From contig JAGOOO010000014.1 in the NCBI GenBank assembly GCA_017992475.1, positions 1 to 33,794 on the forward strand: DNA of 33,794 nt, read 5' to 3'. This stretch comes from Caldisericia bacterium. Its GTDB lineage: Bacteria > Caldisericota > Caldisericia > JAAYUI01. A model generated the notes under the pieces. The model saw only the letters and a list, made by a program, of their open reading frames with translations. It did no database searches and was not told the DNA's origin. The translations under genes were made by a program, and so were the position numbers. Within the stretch, counting starts at the first letter, position 1. Each line of letters starts with the position of its first letter. Positions 24,456-32,253 of this stretch are shown here, piece after piece.

Positions 24456-25721
24456 TCACTCAAAGCCATAAAGGTATTTGTCGTCAGCAACAAACACTAG
24501 ATCGCTTACAGATAATACGACCCTAGCACCCTCACCAAGGTTGTTTTCCTTTTTGCTGATTTGCCATTTCTTGTCTCCAGTGATTGGAGAAATGGCAAAA
24601 ATGTTGTCCTTGTCTTCCTGCCAGTATTCCCTCTGGTTTAATGGAAAGGTCTCATCAACAACATTCAACTTGTTTTCCAGCTTGACAATCGAGTCATTTT
24701 TGTAAAGGCACAACAAATAGTACGATCCACCTGCTTTGAATTCAAAAGGGAAACCGGTCTTTCTGTCAAGGAATGATCCAATGGTATTTCCGATTTTTGC
24801 TTGATATTCCTTCTCGACCAATCCGCTTACTTGGTTAATCCTTACTATTTTTGTGCTGTTTTCAGTAACCAAATATAATCTCTCTTGGTCAACTTCAAAT
24901 GAAAAATAATCCTCTATATTCTTGAAAGCCAATTCTGATATTTTGAGGGTGTCGAGGTTGATCCTGTACAATTTGTGGCCTTCATTATTGAAAGGTGAGG
25001 TCAACACCCATAAATATCTATCCGTATTAATAACACCACTTATCACCTGCCCGTCAAATGATAACATCCACTTTGGCAATCCAGACCAGCAATTGAGGCA
25101 CAAAAGTGATCTGGAATTAATGCTGACAAAGATGTTGTTCTTGTATCCAATATTGTACAGGTGGGCTTCTTTTATCCTGTACCCCCAGAAAGTTTCATTG
25201 CTATACAAATCCCAATAGGCGAGGTTTCCATTTTCCCTGAACCCAAAAACATTTTCACGCGTATCAAAAATGATTCCCCCAAGCGTATTTGGTTTTTCGG
25301 ATTTAGGGAGAAGCATCGTTTCTCCTTGTTCTGTTTCAACTACAAATATCATTGGTAAATATTTTATGCTTAACAATTTGTTTTCTGGGGAAAACATATC
25401 CCTTTTAGACGTGTTTTTTAGGTCTGATGTCATTCTTCTGTAAGGCAATTCTTTCCACAAAAAAAGATCATATTCCTTGTTGTCAGAAACTGACAATGGA
25501 ACTGGGAAATCCTTGATGGGTGCCATTTTGAAACCTTTTGCCGGTACAAGCAGTGATTTGTCTTCAAAATTAGCATCAGAAGTAATTATGTGTTTTTCAA
25601 TACTTTTTTTCATCTTGTTCATTATCCCAAGAGGGTCATTTCCAGAGCACCCCGAGATTGCAATGACCAGAAAAACCAGCAATAAAATGTGCGAATATTT
25701 TTTCATATTGTCCTTTATCAT
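24456..25721 (-). CDS. Propeller-like lipoprotein A of the island
   Basis: A 421-residue lipoprotein. Signal peptide MIKDNMKKYSHILLLVFLVI ends in the lipobox AISGC (C25), so it should be lipid-anchored outside the cytoplasm. After SLLVPAKGFKMAPIKDFPVP the chain is a series of beta-strand repeats with W/G-rich turns (CLNCWSGLPKWMLSF, LYRINLDTLKISEL, ITGDKKWQISKK), typical of a PQQ/WD-like propeller, ending in DDKYLYGFE. It is paralogous to the lipoproteins at 26992-28209 and 28237-29543. The start at 25721 is chosen because AGGAGG (25733-25728) lies six bases upstream, overlapping the stop of the preceding propeller gene. Function unknown. Confidence 0.7.
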   Translation of the reverse strand: MIKDNMKKYSHILLLVFLVIAISGCSGNDPLGIMNKMKKSIEKHIITSDANFEDKSLLVPAKGFKMAPIKDFPVPLSVSDNKEYDLFLWKELPYRRMTSDLKNTSKRDMFSPENKLLSIKYLPMIFVVETEQGETMLLPKSEKPNTLGGIIFDTRENVFGFRENGNLAYWDLYSNETFWGYRIKEAHLYNIGYKNNIFVSINSRSLLCLNCWSGLPKWMLSFDGQVISGVINTDRYLWVLTSPFNNEGHKLYRINLDTLKISELAFKNIEDYFSFEVDQERLYLVTENSTKIVRINQVSGLVEKEYQAKIGNTIGSFLDRKTGFPFEFKAGGSYYLLCLYKNDSIVKLENKLNVVDETFPLNQREYWQEDKDNIFAISPITGDKKWQISKKENNLGEGARVVLSVSDLVFVADDKYLYGFE

Positions 25722-25731
25722 ATCGATCCTC

Positions 25732-26880
25732 CTAATCCCCATAACAAAAAATGAAATCACCAGAGAAGACAAATAGTTTTCCAAAACCAATTCGAAGTTT
25801 GCCAGCAGGTTTGGGAGGGATTATTTTCATTACCTCTTCTCCAGTAAATCTGTTGATTTTACTTATAGTACCATTTATATCACAACAATATAACCAATCG
25901 CCACAAACAACAAGTTTTCCATTAAAAGATGGTTTTTCTTTGAACCATAACACTTTCCCATCCGGAGAATAACAAATGGTCCTAAACCCTGTAATAATAG
26001 TAACATAAATATAACCATCACTTGTAATACAATACTCAACATTTCTTATTCCTTCAATTTTTGGATCCAGAAGTGTGCCATTGTCCAGCTTGACACAACG
26101 AAGTACTGGTCCGTTGTCAACATAATATGCCTTGTCACCCTGTATTGTCACATACCAAGGTAAAATAGGAGGACCTTCGTCAACCTCCTTTTCTTCATCA
26201 ACATCCAAGTTCCTGTCCCATAACAAACTGCCATCCTTTGTTCTTAGGGCAATTATTTTATAGAGAGTCATATAGACACAAACACCATTAGATACTGATG
26301 AGATTGTCCTGCAGTTCCGGCCATCATAATATGACCAGATAAATTTTTGTTCCGAAATGGAATAGCATAATATTCCATCGTAGGTTGAAATGTACAATCT
26401 CCCATCTGAGACGGTCATTGAAGTGCAACCAAAAACACGGCTTGATAGAAACTCTTCCTGGATCAATTCACCACTATCAGCATCAAGTATCTCCAGTTTT
26501 TGTTCATTGATCACATAGAAAATTTTTCCATCTGCATAGCATAACTCCTCCCCCACCTGGTCTATTTTTAGACAATCTGTTTTCCAGAGAAGCTCTCCAG
26601 TCTCATAGCTAACACAAACGACGGAACGCTGCCGATTTTTATAGGCAAACATAAAAAGCTTGTTATCTGTAACCAATACGTCATTTTCCAAGTATCTCGA
26701 TGAAACACCATAATCTGCTTTAAACTGCCATTCGAGTTTTAACTCATTTGATTTTGGGGCAAAATAATGTATTGGGAGATCGAATGTGTGTCCTGGCCCA
26801 CCACCATATTGGGCCCAAGGAGTGAGATAGGCTAAGATAAAACTAGAAAGTAGAAGACCCACCAGCTTTACTGCGCCCAA
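25732..26880 (-). CDS. Secreted PQQ-type beta-propeller protein
   Basis: A 382-residue protein with an N-terminal hydrophobic signal (VKLVGLLLSSFILAYL). PWAQYGGGPGHT follows directly, close to the 'W..FGG...H' start of PQQ-like/BamB-type propellers. Blade repeats include SYETGELLWKTD, LDADSGELIQEE, RTKDGSLLWDRNLD, SPDGKVLWFKEK and INRFTGEEVMKI. Such domains bind proteins or cofactors at the cell surface; no catalytic signature is visible. The start is TTG at 26880 with AGGAGG four bases upstream (26890-26885). The 111-base gap before it (26881-26991) holds only this site and no gene. It is coupled to lipoprotein A by the shared AGGAGG/stop region. Confidence 0.72.
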   Translation of the reverse strand: MGAVKLVGLLLSSFILAYLTPWAQYGGGPGHTFDLPIHYFAPKSNELKLEWQFKADYGVSSRYLENDVLVTDNKLFMFAYKNRQRSVVCVSYETGELLWKTDCLKIDQVGEELCYADGKIFYVINEQKLEILDADSGELIQEEFLSSRVFGCTSMTVSDGRLYISTYDGILCYSISEQKFIWSYYDGRNCRTISSVSNGVCVYMTLYKIIALRTKDGSLLWDRNLDVDEEKEVDEGPPILPWYVTIQGDKAYYVDNGPVLRCVKLDNGTLLDPKIEGIRNVEYCITSDGYIYVTIITGFRTICYSPDGKVLWFKEKPSFNGKLVVCGDWLYCCDINGTISKINRFTGEEVMKIIPPKPAGKLRIGFGKLFVFSGDFIFCYGD

Positions 26881-26991
26881 TTTTCCTCCTACCCCACAAA
26901 TAAGCTTGCTTACCAGTTACTCTTCTGGAGCAACGCCATTATGGCATATCACAAGCTGTCTGTATATGGCCACATAAACAAGGAAAGTTTC

Positions 26992-28209
26992 TCACGGCCT
27001 GAAACCGTAGACAAATTTGTCGTCCCGGAGGACAACGCCATACTCGTCAGATAACATGATTGTGTAGTCTCCCCCAATCCCCTTTTTGTCGATTGACCAT
27101 GTGTGTTTGAAGGTGTATGGATCGACTCCAATGATCTTTTTGCCATCATCAAAATAGTAGTCATTCTTAAGCTCTGTTATTGGATCATTGATACTGGTCA
27201 CCTTACGAGACAAAAAATGGAAGACTTTTTGCCCATTTTTTGTTTCAATAACCAGGATATCATCTGGACCACTTCCAGTGATATCATCAGTGCTGGAGAT
27301 AATTCCTGACAAGTCAGAAACCAATTTCTTTTCGAATGTTTCCTCATTTATGGTGTAGACTTTCAAATCATCATCAACATAGTAAAAAGAATCACCGACA
27401 ACTCCCAAAGGAGTTATGTTTTTGAATTTGCATACTTCTGTTATAGTATTTTTATCAGGATTGTAAGCGTAAACATGCGTATAGGCAGCATATTCTCCGC
27501 CGCTAAAATCAAAATAGGTGATCCACAGACATTTGCTGTTGCCACCAAAACCTGACAGTATCCCTCTGTAGTCCTGCTCACATATAATCCCCCAGGCTGG
27601 AGTGCCATCGTCAAGATTGATCTTCGTGACGTCATTTCCAAACTCTTCCTGGACAAAAAGCTGGTTGTTCCAGATGAAAGTGCGTTGTTTGTCCAGGCCG
27701 AATTCCCACAACACTTTTCCATTCTCCTTGTTTTCCCACATCCCGAGATAGTTTCCCCCGTCAACTCTCCCAACAGCAATTCCTCTGCCTGCATCAAAAT
27801 AAAACCCCATTTCTCTTATCGAACTAGTTCTGCCATCTTTAGGTGATAAAAGATATTCAGCAGAACCTCTTGAATAAACTGCCCAGCCTTGAGGTACTGA
27901 TTTGACATATCCCCGAAAATCGCCGCTAGATTTGTGCAGGTATTTCTGAATGTCGTCCCTCCAGAATTCTTTTAGTTCAACGCTTGATTTGATGTATGAA
28001 CTTTCCCAAAAATTGTACTGGGAGTTCTTGTTGTCTGCATTTGTATAGATAACTTTTTTGAATTGCAGATCTGCTTCCACCAAACCATTGGGGGTTACCG
28101 CATATGATTTGACATCTACAACGTCTTTTCTTGTAAGGTCGATGCCAGAGTAGCAGCCAGGGGAAAACACCATCAACAAAGCTGCCAACAGACAACCAAA
28201 TTTGTTCAT
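26992..28209 (-). CDS. Propeller-like lipoprotein B of the island
   Basis: A 405-residue protein starting MNKFGCLLAALLMVF with a lipobox-like SPGC (C19), so probably a lipoprotein. It has beta-repeat turns such as QGWAVYSRGSAEYLLSPKDG, NKENGKVLWEFGLD and NLDDGTPAWGI, and ends in YTFKHTWSIDKKGIG...LRDDKFVYGFRP. This closing pattern (TG/TF..W.IDK...DD...YGF) is shared with the two other lipoproteins of the island, as is the central part with the 'Y..NP...I.....FKN' strand. The start at 28209 is preferred because it begins the signal peptide; GGGAG lies about nine bases upstream. It starts 27 bases after the end of the frameshifted paralogue. Function unknown. Confidence 0.68.
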   Translation of the reverse strand: MNKFGCLLAALLMVFSPGCYSGIDLTRKDVVDVKSYAVTPNGLVEADLQFKKVIYTNADNKNSQYNFWESSYIKSSVELKEFWRDDIQKYLHKSSGDFRGYVKSVPQGWAVYSRGSAEYLLSPKDGRTSSIREMGFYFDAGRGIAVGRVDGGNYLGMWENKENGKVLWEFGLDKQRTFIWNNQLFVQEEFGNDVTKINLDDGTPAWGIICEQDYRGILSGFGGNSKCLWITYFDFSGGEYAAYTHVYAYNPDKNTITEVCKFKNITPLGVVGDSFYYVDDDLKVYTINEETFEKKLVSDLSGIISSTDDITGSGPDDILVIETKNGQKVFHFLSRKVTSINDPITELKNDYYFDDGKKIIGVDPYTFKHTWSIDKKGIGGDYTIMLSDEYGVVLRDDKFVYGFRP

Positions 28210-28236
28210 ATCATTTGTCTCCCTAAAATATGCCAC

Positions 28237-28478
28237 TCAAGGTGGCCCGAAGGCGATGACTTCATCACGTGTCGCAACAAGAACACCTCGCCAGTCGCAC
28301 TCCAGAACGTCGTATGACTCGCCTTTTTCCAACCCAAGATCAGCTTTGTCAATCCACCAGTATTGTTCGCCAGTACTAAAATCAAACCAAGATATTTTCT
28401 TTTTTGAATAAACTATTCCATAGTGTTTATTGATTTGCCAGCCTTTTTTTGATGACCATATAGAATCAGTATACCCAT
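28237..28478 (-). pseudogene. C-terminal remainder of lipoprotein C, out of frame
   Basis: After the early stop of the gene at 28479-29543, a second frame stays open to TGA at 28239-28237. It reads PIPIDGYTDSIWSSKKGWQI...FSTGEQYWWIDKADLG...TRDEVIAFGPP. This closely matches the ends of lipoproteins A and B (TG..W.I.K and a final YGF-like strand), so it is the missing C-terminus of lipoprotein C. One lost base in the A run at 28493-28496 (minus strand AAAA) would restore the frame and give about 435 residues, similar to the paralogues. It has no start or ribosome site of its own. Confidence 0.7.
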
Positions 28479-29543
28479 CTATTGGGATTGGGTTTTGGGC
28501 TCCTTGAGGTTGAAGATAAAATTGCCATTTTTTGATGTCACGCTGAGAAAGGCCACATTTGGATCTTCGACCAATTCTAGAACGCCACCTTTTATGTATT
28601 CATCAATTTTAAAGGTTTTTGAGGGCACACAAGTTTCAGGGTCTATCTCTGTCAAAACTTTGCCTTCCTCTGATATCACGTATAGCCTATCACCATCAAT
28701 AAAAAAGGTATTGAAATTTTTGAAATCAACCTTCATTATTTCAAGCGTTTCCGGATTTATTCTATAGAGGTAATATTGTGTTGGTTCGAACCATTCATCT
28801 CCATCTATAAATATGTATTTGTTCGTGAAAGCGTAACGACCAAAGAATAGACCTTTTCTGCCTCTCTTAAGCTCCCAGTCCGGAACCCCAGTCCAGGCAT
28901 TAACCTTCAATAAAATTGAATCTAAATCTCCTCTATAATAAACAGAGCTGTCTTTTGAAGAAACCCATAAATCTAATTCTTCCAAAGGCAACCTCCAATA
29001 CTCCTCGTTAAGACCAAGGCTCACCGATACTGCATATCTTTGAAAATAAAGCAAGTTCCGATCCTCAGCAAAAGCCACTCCATTTTTCTCATCCAACAGA
29101 TAATATTCGAACCTGGCTCCAATCTTCTTGCCAGTTGCAGGGTCATAAAGACCAGAGTCAGAGCCATTTTGTATTTGCCACCCATCCTCAAAATTGTCTG
29201 AAGTGACTCCATAGCCAGAATAATCCTTATTCTTGAGGTTGTTCTTGCTCCACATCTTCTTTAGTTGGCCCTTATAAAGAAGGGGCTTTGGTTCATAGGG
29301 TTCAAGTGGTGTGTTTCTTGGTTTACCAATTTTTGTTGGGATTGGCATTTCCTCTAGAGGGACAAGCCTCATGTCATTGGTTGGCACAAGAAGGGAGCCT
29401 TTTGGAAGGTTTGTAGCAGTTTTTATCTCATATTTTGGATGGTTTTTGTAGACTTCTTCCCTGGATGGCGAGCAACCTGCACAAAAAACTAACAATAAAA
29501 TGGCTGCAAACAATTTCTGCATGGATCTTCTTCTCCCAAACAT
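28479..29543 (-). CDS. Propeller-like lipoprotein C of the island, frameshifted near its C-terminus
   Basis: A 354-residue open frame with signal MFGRRRSMQKLFAAILLLVF and a lipobox-like CAGC (C24). The N-terminal SLLVPTNDMRLVPLEEMPIP matches SLLVPAKGFKMAPIKDFPVP of lipoprotein A. Later matches are NAWTGVPDWEL to NCWSGLPKWML and LYRINPETLEIMKVDFKN to LYRINLDTLKISELAFKN. The frame ends early at NLKEPKTQSQ; the true end continues in another frame to 28237. AGGAGG lies four bases before the ATG at 29543, with a good promoter further up. An exposed surface location is likely; function unknown. Confidence 0.7.
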   Translation of the reverse strand: MFGRRRSMQKLFAAILLLVFCAGCSPSREEVYKNHPKYEIKTATNLPKGSLLVPTNDMRLVPLEEMPIPTKIGKPRNTPLEPYEPKPLLYKGQLKKMWSKNNLKNKDYSGYGVTSDNFEDGWQIQNGSDSGLYDPATGKKIGARFEYYLLDEKNGVAFAEDRNLLYFQRYAVSVSLGLNEEYWRLPLEELDLWVSSKDSSVYYRGDLDSILLKVNAWTGVPDWELKRGRKGLFFGRYAFTNKYIFIDGDEWFEPTQYYLYRINPETLEIMKVDFKNFNTFFIDGDRLYVISEEGKVLTEIDPETCVPSKTFKIDEYIKGGVLELVEDPNVAFLSVTSKNGNFIFNLKEPKTQSQ

Positions 29544-29583
29544 ATCTCCTCCTGGACAGTGTTTTTGATTTCAATCAGTCCCC

Positions 29584-29612
29584 ATCATAAGGTTTTGGGA
29601 AGTCCAAATCAA
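29584..29612 (-). promoter_or_regulatory. Sigma70-type promoter for the lipoprotein C-B transcription unit
   Basis: On the minus strand, TTGATT (29612-29607), a 17-base spacer and TATGAT (29589-29584) precede the lipoprotein C start by about 40 bases, leaving room for its AGGAGG. The 144-base gap 29544-29687 contains no gene. This means the downstream part of the island can be transcribed separately from the Rhs gene. Confidence 0.5.
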
Positions 29613-29687
29613 TTACATAATAGCACCTTTATACCTTAAATTGGCTGTAAAAATTACCTCTCTATATGTACCTAGACCAGTGTCACA

Positions 29688-30887
29688 TCATTTTTGGCCA
29701 TACTCCATCAGATAGTAGCAAGAAACAGTGTCATTGTTCTGGAAACATATCACACCGTTTCTGTAGGATACACCGCCAATCTGGTTGGGCACCTGGTAGC
29801 TCCAAACCTTGCTTCCATCCTTAATGTCGTAGGCGGTAATGTATGAGGCATCCTTGTAGGCTTCATAAACAATAGGGTTCTTTTCGAATGCGATGAAATC
29901 CATGTATTGTGATTCTTTTACGTCTATGTCTTGCAGGACCTCTCCATTGCTTGCTTTGAGGCACATGATCCTGTAGTTATCTGCTTTTTCAAAACCGTTT
30001 CGATATACAACAAAGACAACGTTTCCCTTATACTGAACGCCATTTGTTATAGGAATATATCTCAAATCTTTTTCCCATATCATCTTAACATTCCCACCCT
30101 GATTCTCGGCACAGACTAAATGGCTTCCCTTGCTGTTTTGATAACTCAAGACGATATTGTCTCCCATAAAAAATGCATTGTTAATTGAGTTGTTTATGTC
30201 CCAAGAAAGTGCGAACTCCCACATTGTTTTTCCAGTTGTTTTGTCGATCATGAATACAGAATCATTCCTTTTGTCTTTCTCTCCAAGGCACAAGACATAT
30301 TTGTCATTTTCATCAGAAAACCTCAGTGAGTGTGAGCCATCAACGCTATACTTCTGGATAAGGGTTTGTGTCGCTGCCGTGACATCAAATGTGAAGATGT
30401 TCTTGCCAATGCCTATCCACAACTTGTTGTAGCTTATCTCGATACCGTTATATTGGTCATCTGGGCTTTCTTTGTATTGCTTCAGGTTGGCATAAGTGTA
30501 TTCACGTCCGTCAAATTCTGATACGTCCGTGTAGTAAATCTTGTCACCTTTTTGCATGTAGACATCGTTTTCAAAGGTGGTGATATCATAAATTGTATTC
30601 TTCAGGTTTGTCGGGTACTGCCAGTTTTCATTTCCATTATCGATATTGAGAGAATAAAGAAGATGCAGATAAGGACAGCAATATGACCCAAGGTCTCTAT
30701 ACAACAGTATACTTGAATCCATGATGATTGGCCTGATATAGGTAGAATCAAGGTCCATGTTCCTCTCCCAGAGCCTCACAATGCTTGGCATTTTTGCTTC
30801 GGTTTTTATTGATGTATATGGGAAGATGTTGGCTAAAATGACCAGAACCACAATAAGTATTTTTTTAATTTGTGTTTTTACCATCAC
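29688..30887 (-). CDS. Secreted PQQ-type beta-propeller protein
   Basis: A 399-residue protein with a Sec-type signal (IKKILIVVLVILANIF) and no lipobox. Blade-like repeats include LNIDNGNENWQYP, DKTTGKTMWEFALSW, LKASNGEVLQDIDVK and YDIKDGSKVWSYQVP, the D..TG...W spacing of PQQ-like propellers. It ends VSCYYLMEYGQK. The start is GTG at 30887, eight bases after GGAGG (30900-30896); an in-frame ATG follows at once. It is only loosely similar to the propeller at 25732-26880. It may bind ligands or proteins at the surface; function unknown. Confidence 0.7.
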   Translation of the reverse strand: MMVKTQIKKILIVVLVILANIFPYTSIKTEAKMPSIVRLWERNMDLDSTYIRPIIMDSSILLYRDLGSYCCPYLHLLYSLNIDNGNENWQYPTNLKNTIYDITTFENDVYMQKGDKIYYTDVSEFDGREYTYANLKQYKESPDDQYNGIEISYNKLWIGIGKNIFTFDVTAATQTLIQKYSVDGSHSLRFSDENDKYVLCLGEKDKRNDSVFMIDKTTGKTMWEFALSWDINNSINNAFFMGDNIVLSYQNSKGSHLVCAENQGGNVKMIWEKDLRYIPITNGVQYKGNVVFVVYRNGFEKADNYRIMCLKASNGEVLQDIDVKESQYMDFIAFEKNPIVYEAYKDASYITAYDIKDGSKVWSYQVPNQIGGVSYRNGVICFQNNDTVSCYYLMEYGQK

Positions 30888-30962
30888 CGCTTTTACCTCC
30901 TCCGACTCTCAATAAATACATCTTACACACATTTACAAGCGCTGTCCATTTTTTGTAATGAC

Positions 30963-30997
30963 AGCCACCTTTCTGGTATATAAACTAGAAGGTGGCT
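30963..30997. repeat. Intergenic hairpin between two island genes
   Basis: AGCCACCTT and AAGGTGGCT form a nine-base stem, extended two or three pairs past a single-base bulge, within the 224-base gap 30888-31111. No U tract follows on either strand. It lies about 115 bases past the stop of the stalk gene at 31112 and may end or process that transcript. The rest of the gap is a G-rich patch on the plus strand (about 30990-31070), with no clear gene. Confidence 0.4.
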
Positions 30998-31111
30998 ACG
31001 GTGGAGGAGGGGCATACTGGTGGGGGTAGTGGACCCTTGAGGATTCAAGCTTTTCTTTGGAGGGGAGGGAACTTTTTAAAATTGATTCCATTCCCCTCCA
31101 CTTGCTTGTTG

Positions 31112-32239
31112 TCATTCATTCATTGGGGCGAAGAATCTGGCAACTAGAGCTGTGTTGTCAGTTGTTCTGTAGTGACAAGGTGCTTTTATAAATTTGCACA
31201 AATCACGCAATGGAACATAGAAAATATCATCTTTTTCAAATGGTGCAAATTCCAGTTCTTTTCTTTCTCCATTTACAATGGCATAATTTTTACCTAGCTC
31301 AAATGTTGCTGTTATATATTCAACAGGGTGACTGGAGTAAAACTTATACAACCTGTGAAATGTGTGGGTTTTCATGTCACCAGATGTTGGAGTAAGCATA
31401 AATCCTGCCAATGAATACATATCAACCGCAGGTTGATTGTTTTCACTCAAAATCAACAATGGATGTGGTATTTCCTCATATTCTTTCCAAACACACACCT
31501 TGTTGGAAAAAGTTTTCATCCAGATGTAGCCCTCATAATACCCACCCTTATATGGGATTTCATCCATTTTTTCTCCATATGGTATTTCATGCACATAATA
31601 AAAGTCAGGATTTATCGCTTCTGTTTTTATTGTTTCAAAATCTTTCCCCGTGTATTTCAATATCTGAAAGTTAAAATCATTATCAAAAGCGAAAATGGAA
31701 CTCTTTGGCAAAGATAAACCTTGTGACTCTTCCTTAAGATTTGTTTTGGTGCTTATCCAGTTTGTGTACTTATCTTTTTTATTATTAATGACCTTTGATG
31801 TATAAAAACTATAGTTCCAACCTTCATCTTTTTTTATTCCAACAAGTAATTTCTTAATTAGCCCATTTTTCTGGTTTTGCTCAATCGAGGCCAATATTGT
31901 AGGGTTAAGTGTTAACATTAGCTTTGATGCAAACTCTTGATCATCTGTAAATAATTGCACCTGTTTGCTATCAGAATCCAGCTTTGGAAATAAATATTCG
32001 CCAAAATCATCAGACTGCTTCTTTATGTATTCATAAAAAAACAGTTTACCATCTTTATACTCCATCACTTTGTACTGCGCCTCAAAATTGACTTCTTTCT
32101 TTGTATCAGACAATGACATAGCTGCAACAATCTTCAAATCAGGCATCTTTATTGGATCACTTTCAGCCATACTTTGCGAGCTATTGCATGCAAACAAACA
32201 AATTATTACAAACAAAATTATTTTATTATAGTATTTCAT
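31112..32239 (-). CDS. Exported stalk-domain (copper amine oxidase N-like) protein directly after the Rhs gene
   Basis: A 375-residue protein starting MKYYNKIILFVIICLFAC, with a lipobox-like LFAC (C18). The start at 32239 is chosen because GAGGAGG lies four bases upstream. The C-terminus TFELGKNYAIVNGERKELEF and DDIFYVPLRDLCKFIKAP is a stalk-type domain. The central region matches the protein at 23350-24411 (see there), so the two are paralogues at both ends of the island. It begins 14 bases after the Rhs stop, the position where polymorphic toxin loci place an immunity gene, but its export signal and stalk fold argue against a classic cytoplasmic immunity protein. Function unknown. Confidence 0.72.
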   Translation of the reverse strand: MKYYNKIILFVIICLFACNSSQSMAESDPIKMPDLKIVAAMSLSDTKKEVNFEAQYKVMEYKDGKLFFYEYIKKQSDDFGEYLFPKLDSDSKQVQLFTDDQEFASKLMLTLNPTILASIEQNQKNGLIKKLLVGIKKDEGWNYSFYTSKVINNKKDKYTNWISTKTNLKEESQGLSLPKSSIFAFDNDFNFQILKYTGKDFETIKTEAINPDFYYVHEIPYGEKMDEIPYKGGYYEGYIWMKTFSNKVCVWKEYEEIPHPLLILSENNQPAVDMYSLAGFMLTPTSGDMKTHTFHRLYKFYSSHPVEYITATFELGKNYAIVNGERKELEFAPFEKDDIFYVPLRDLCKFIKAPCHYRTTDNTALVARFFAPMNE

Positions 32240-32253
32240 TTTGCCTCCTCGAA

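Noticed and set aside
31112-32239. Gene after the Rhs protein as a classical immunity gene
   Set aside because: Position fits, but it has an export signal and stalk domain and a full-length paralogue far from any Rhs tail; only a speculative role remains.
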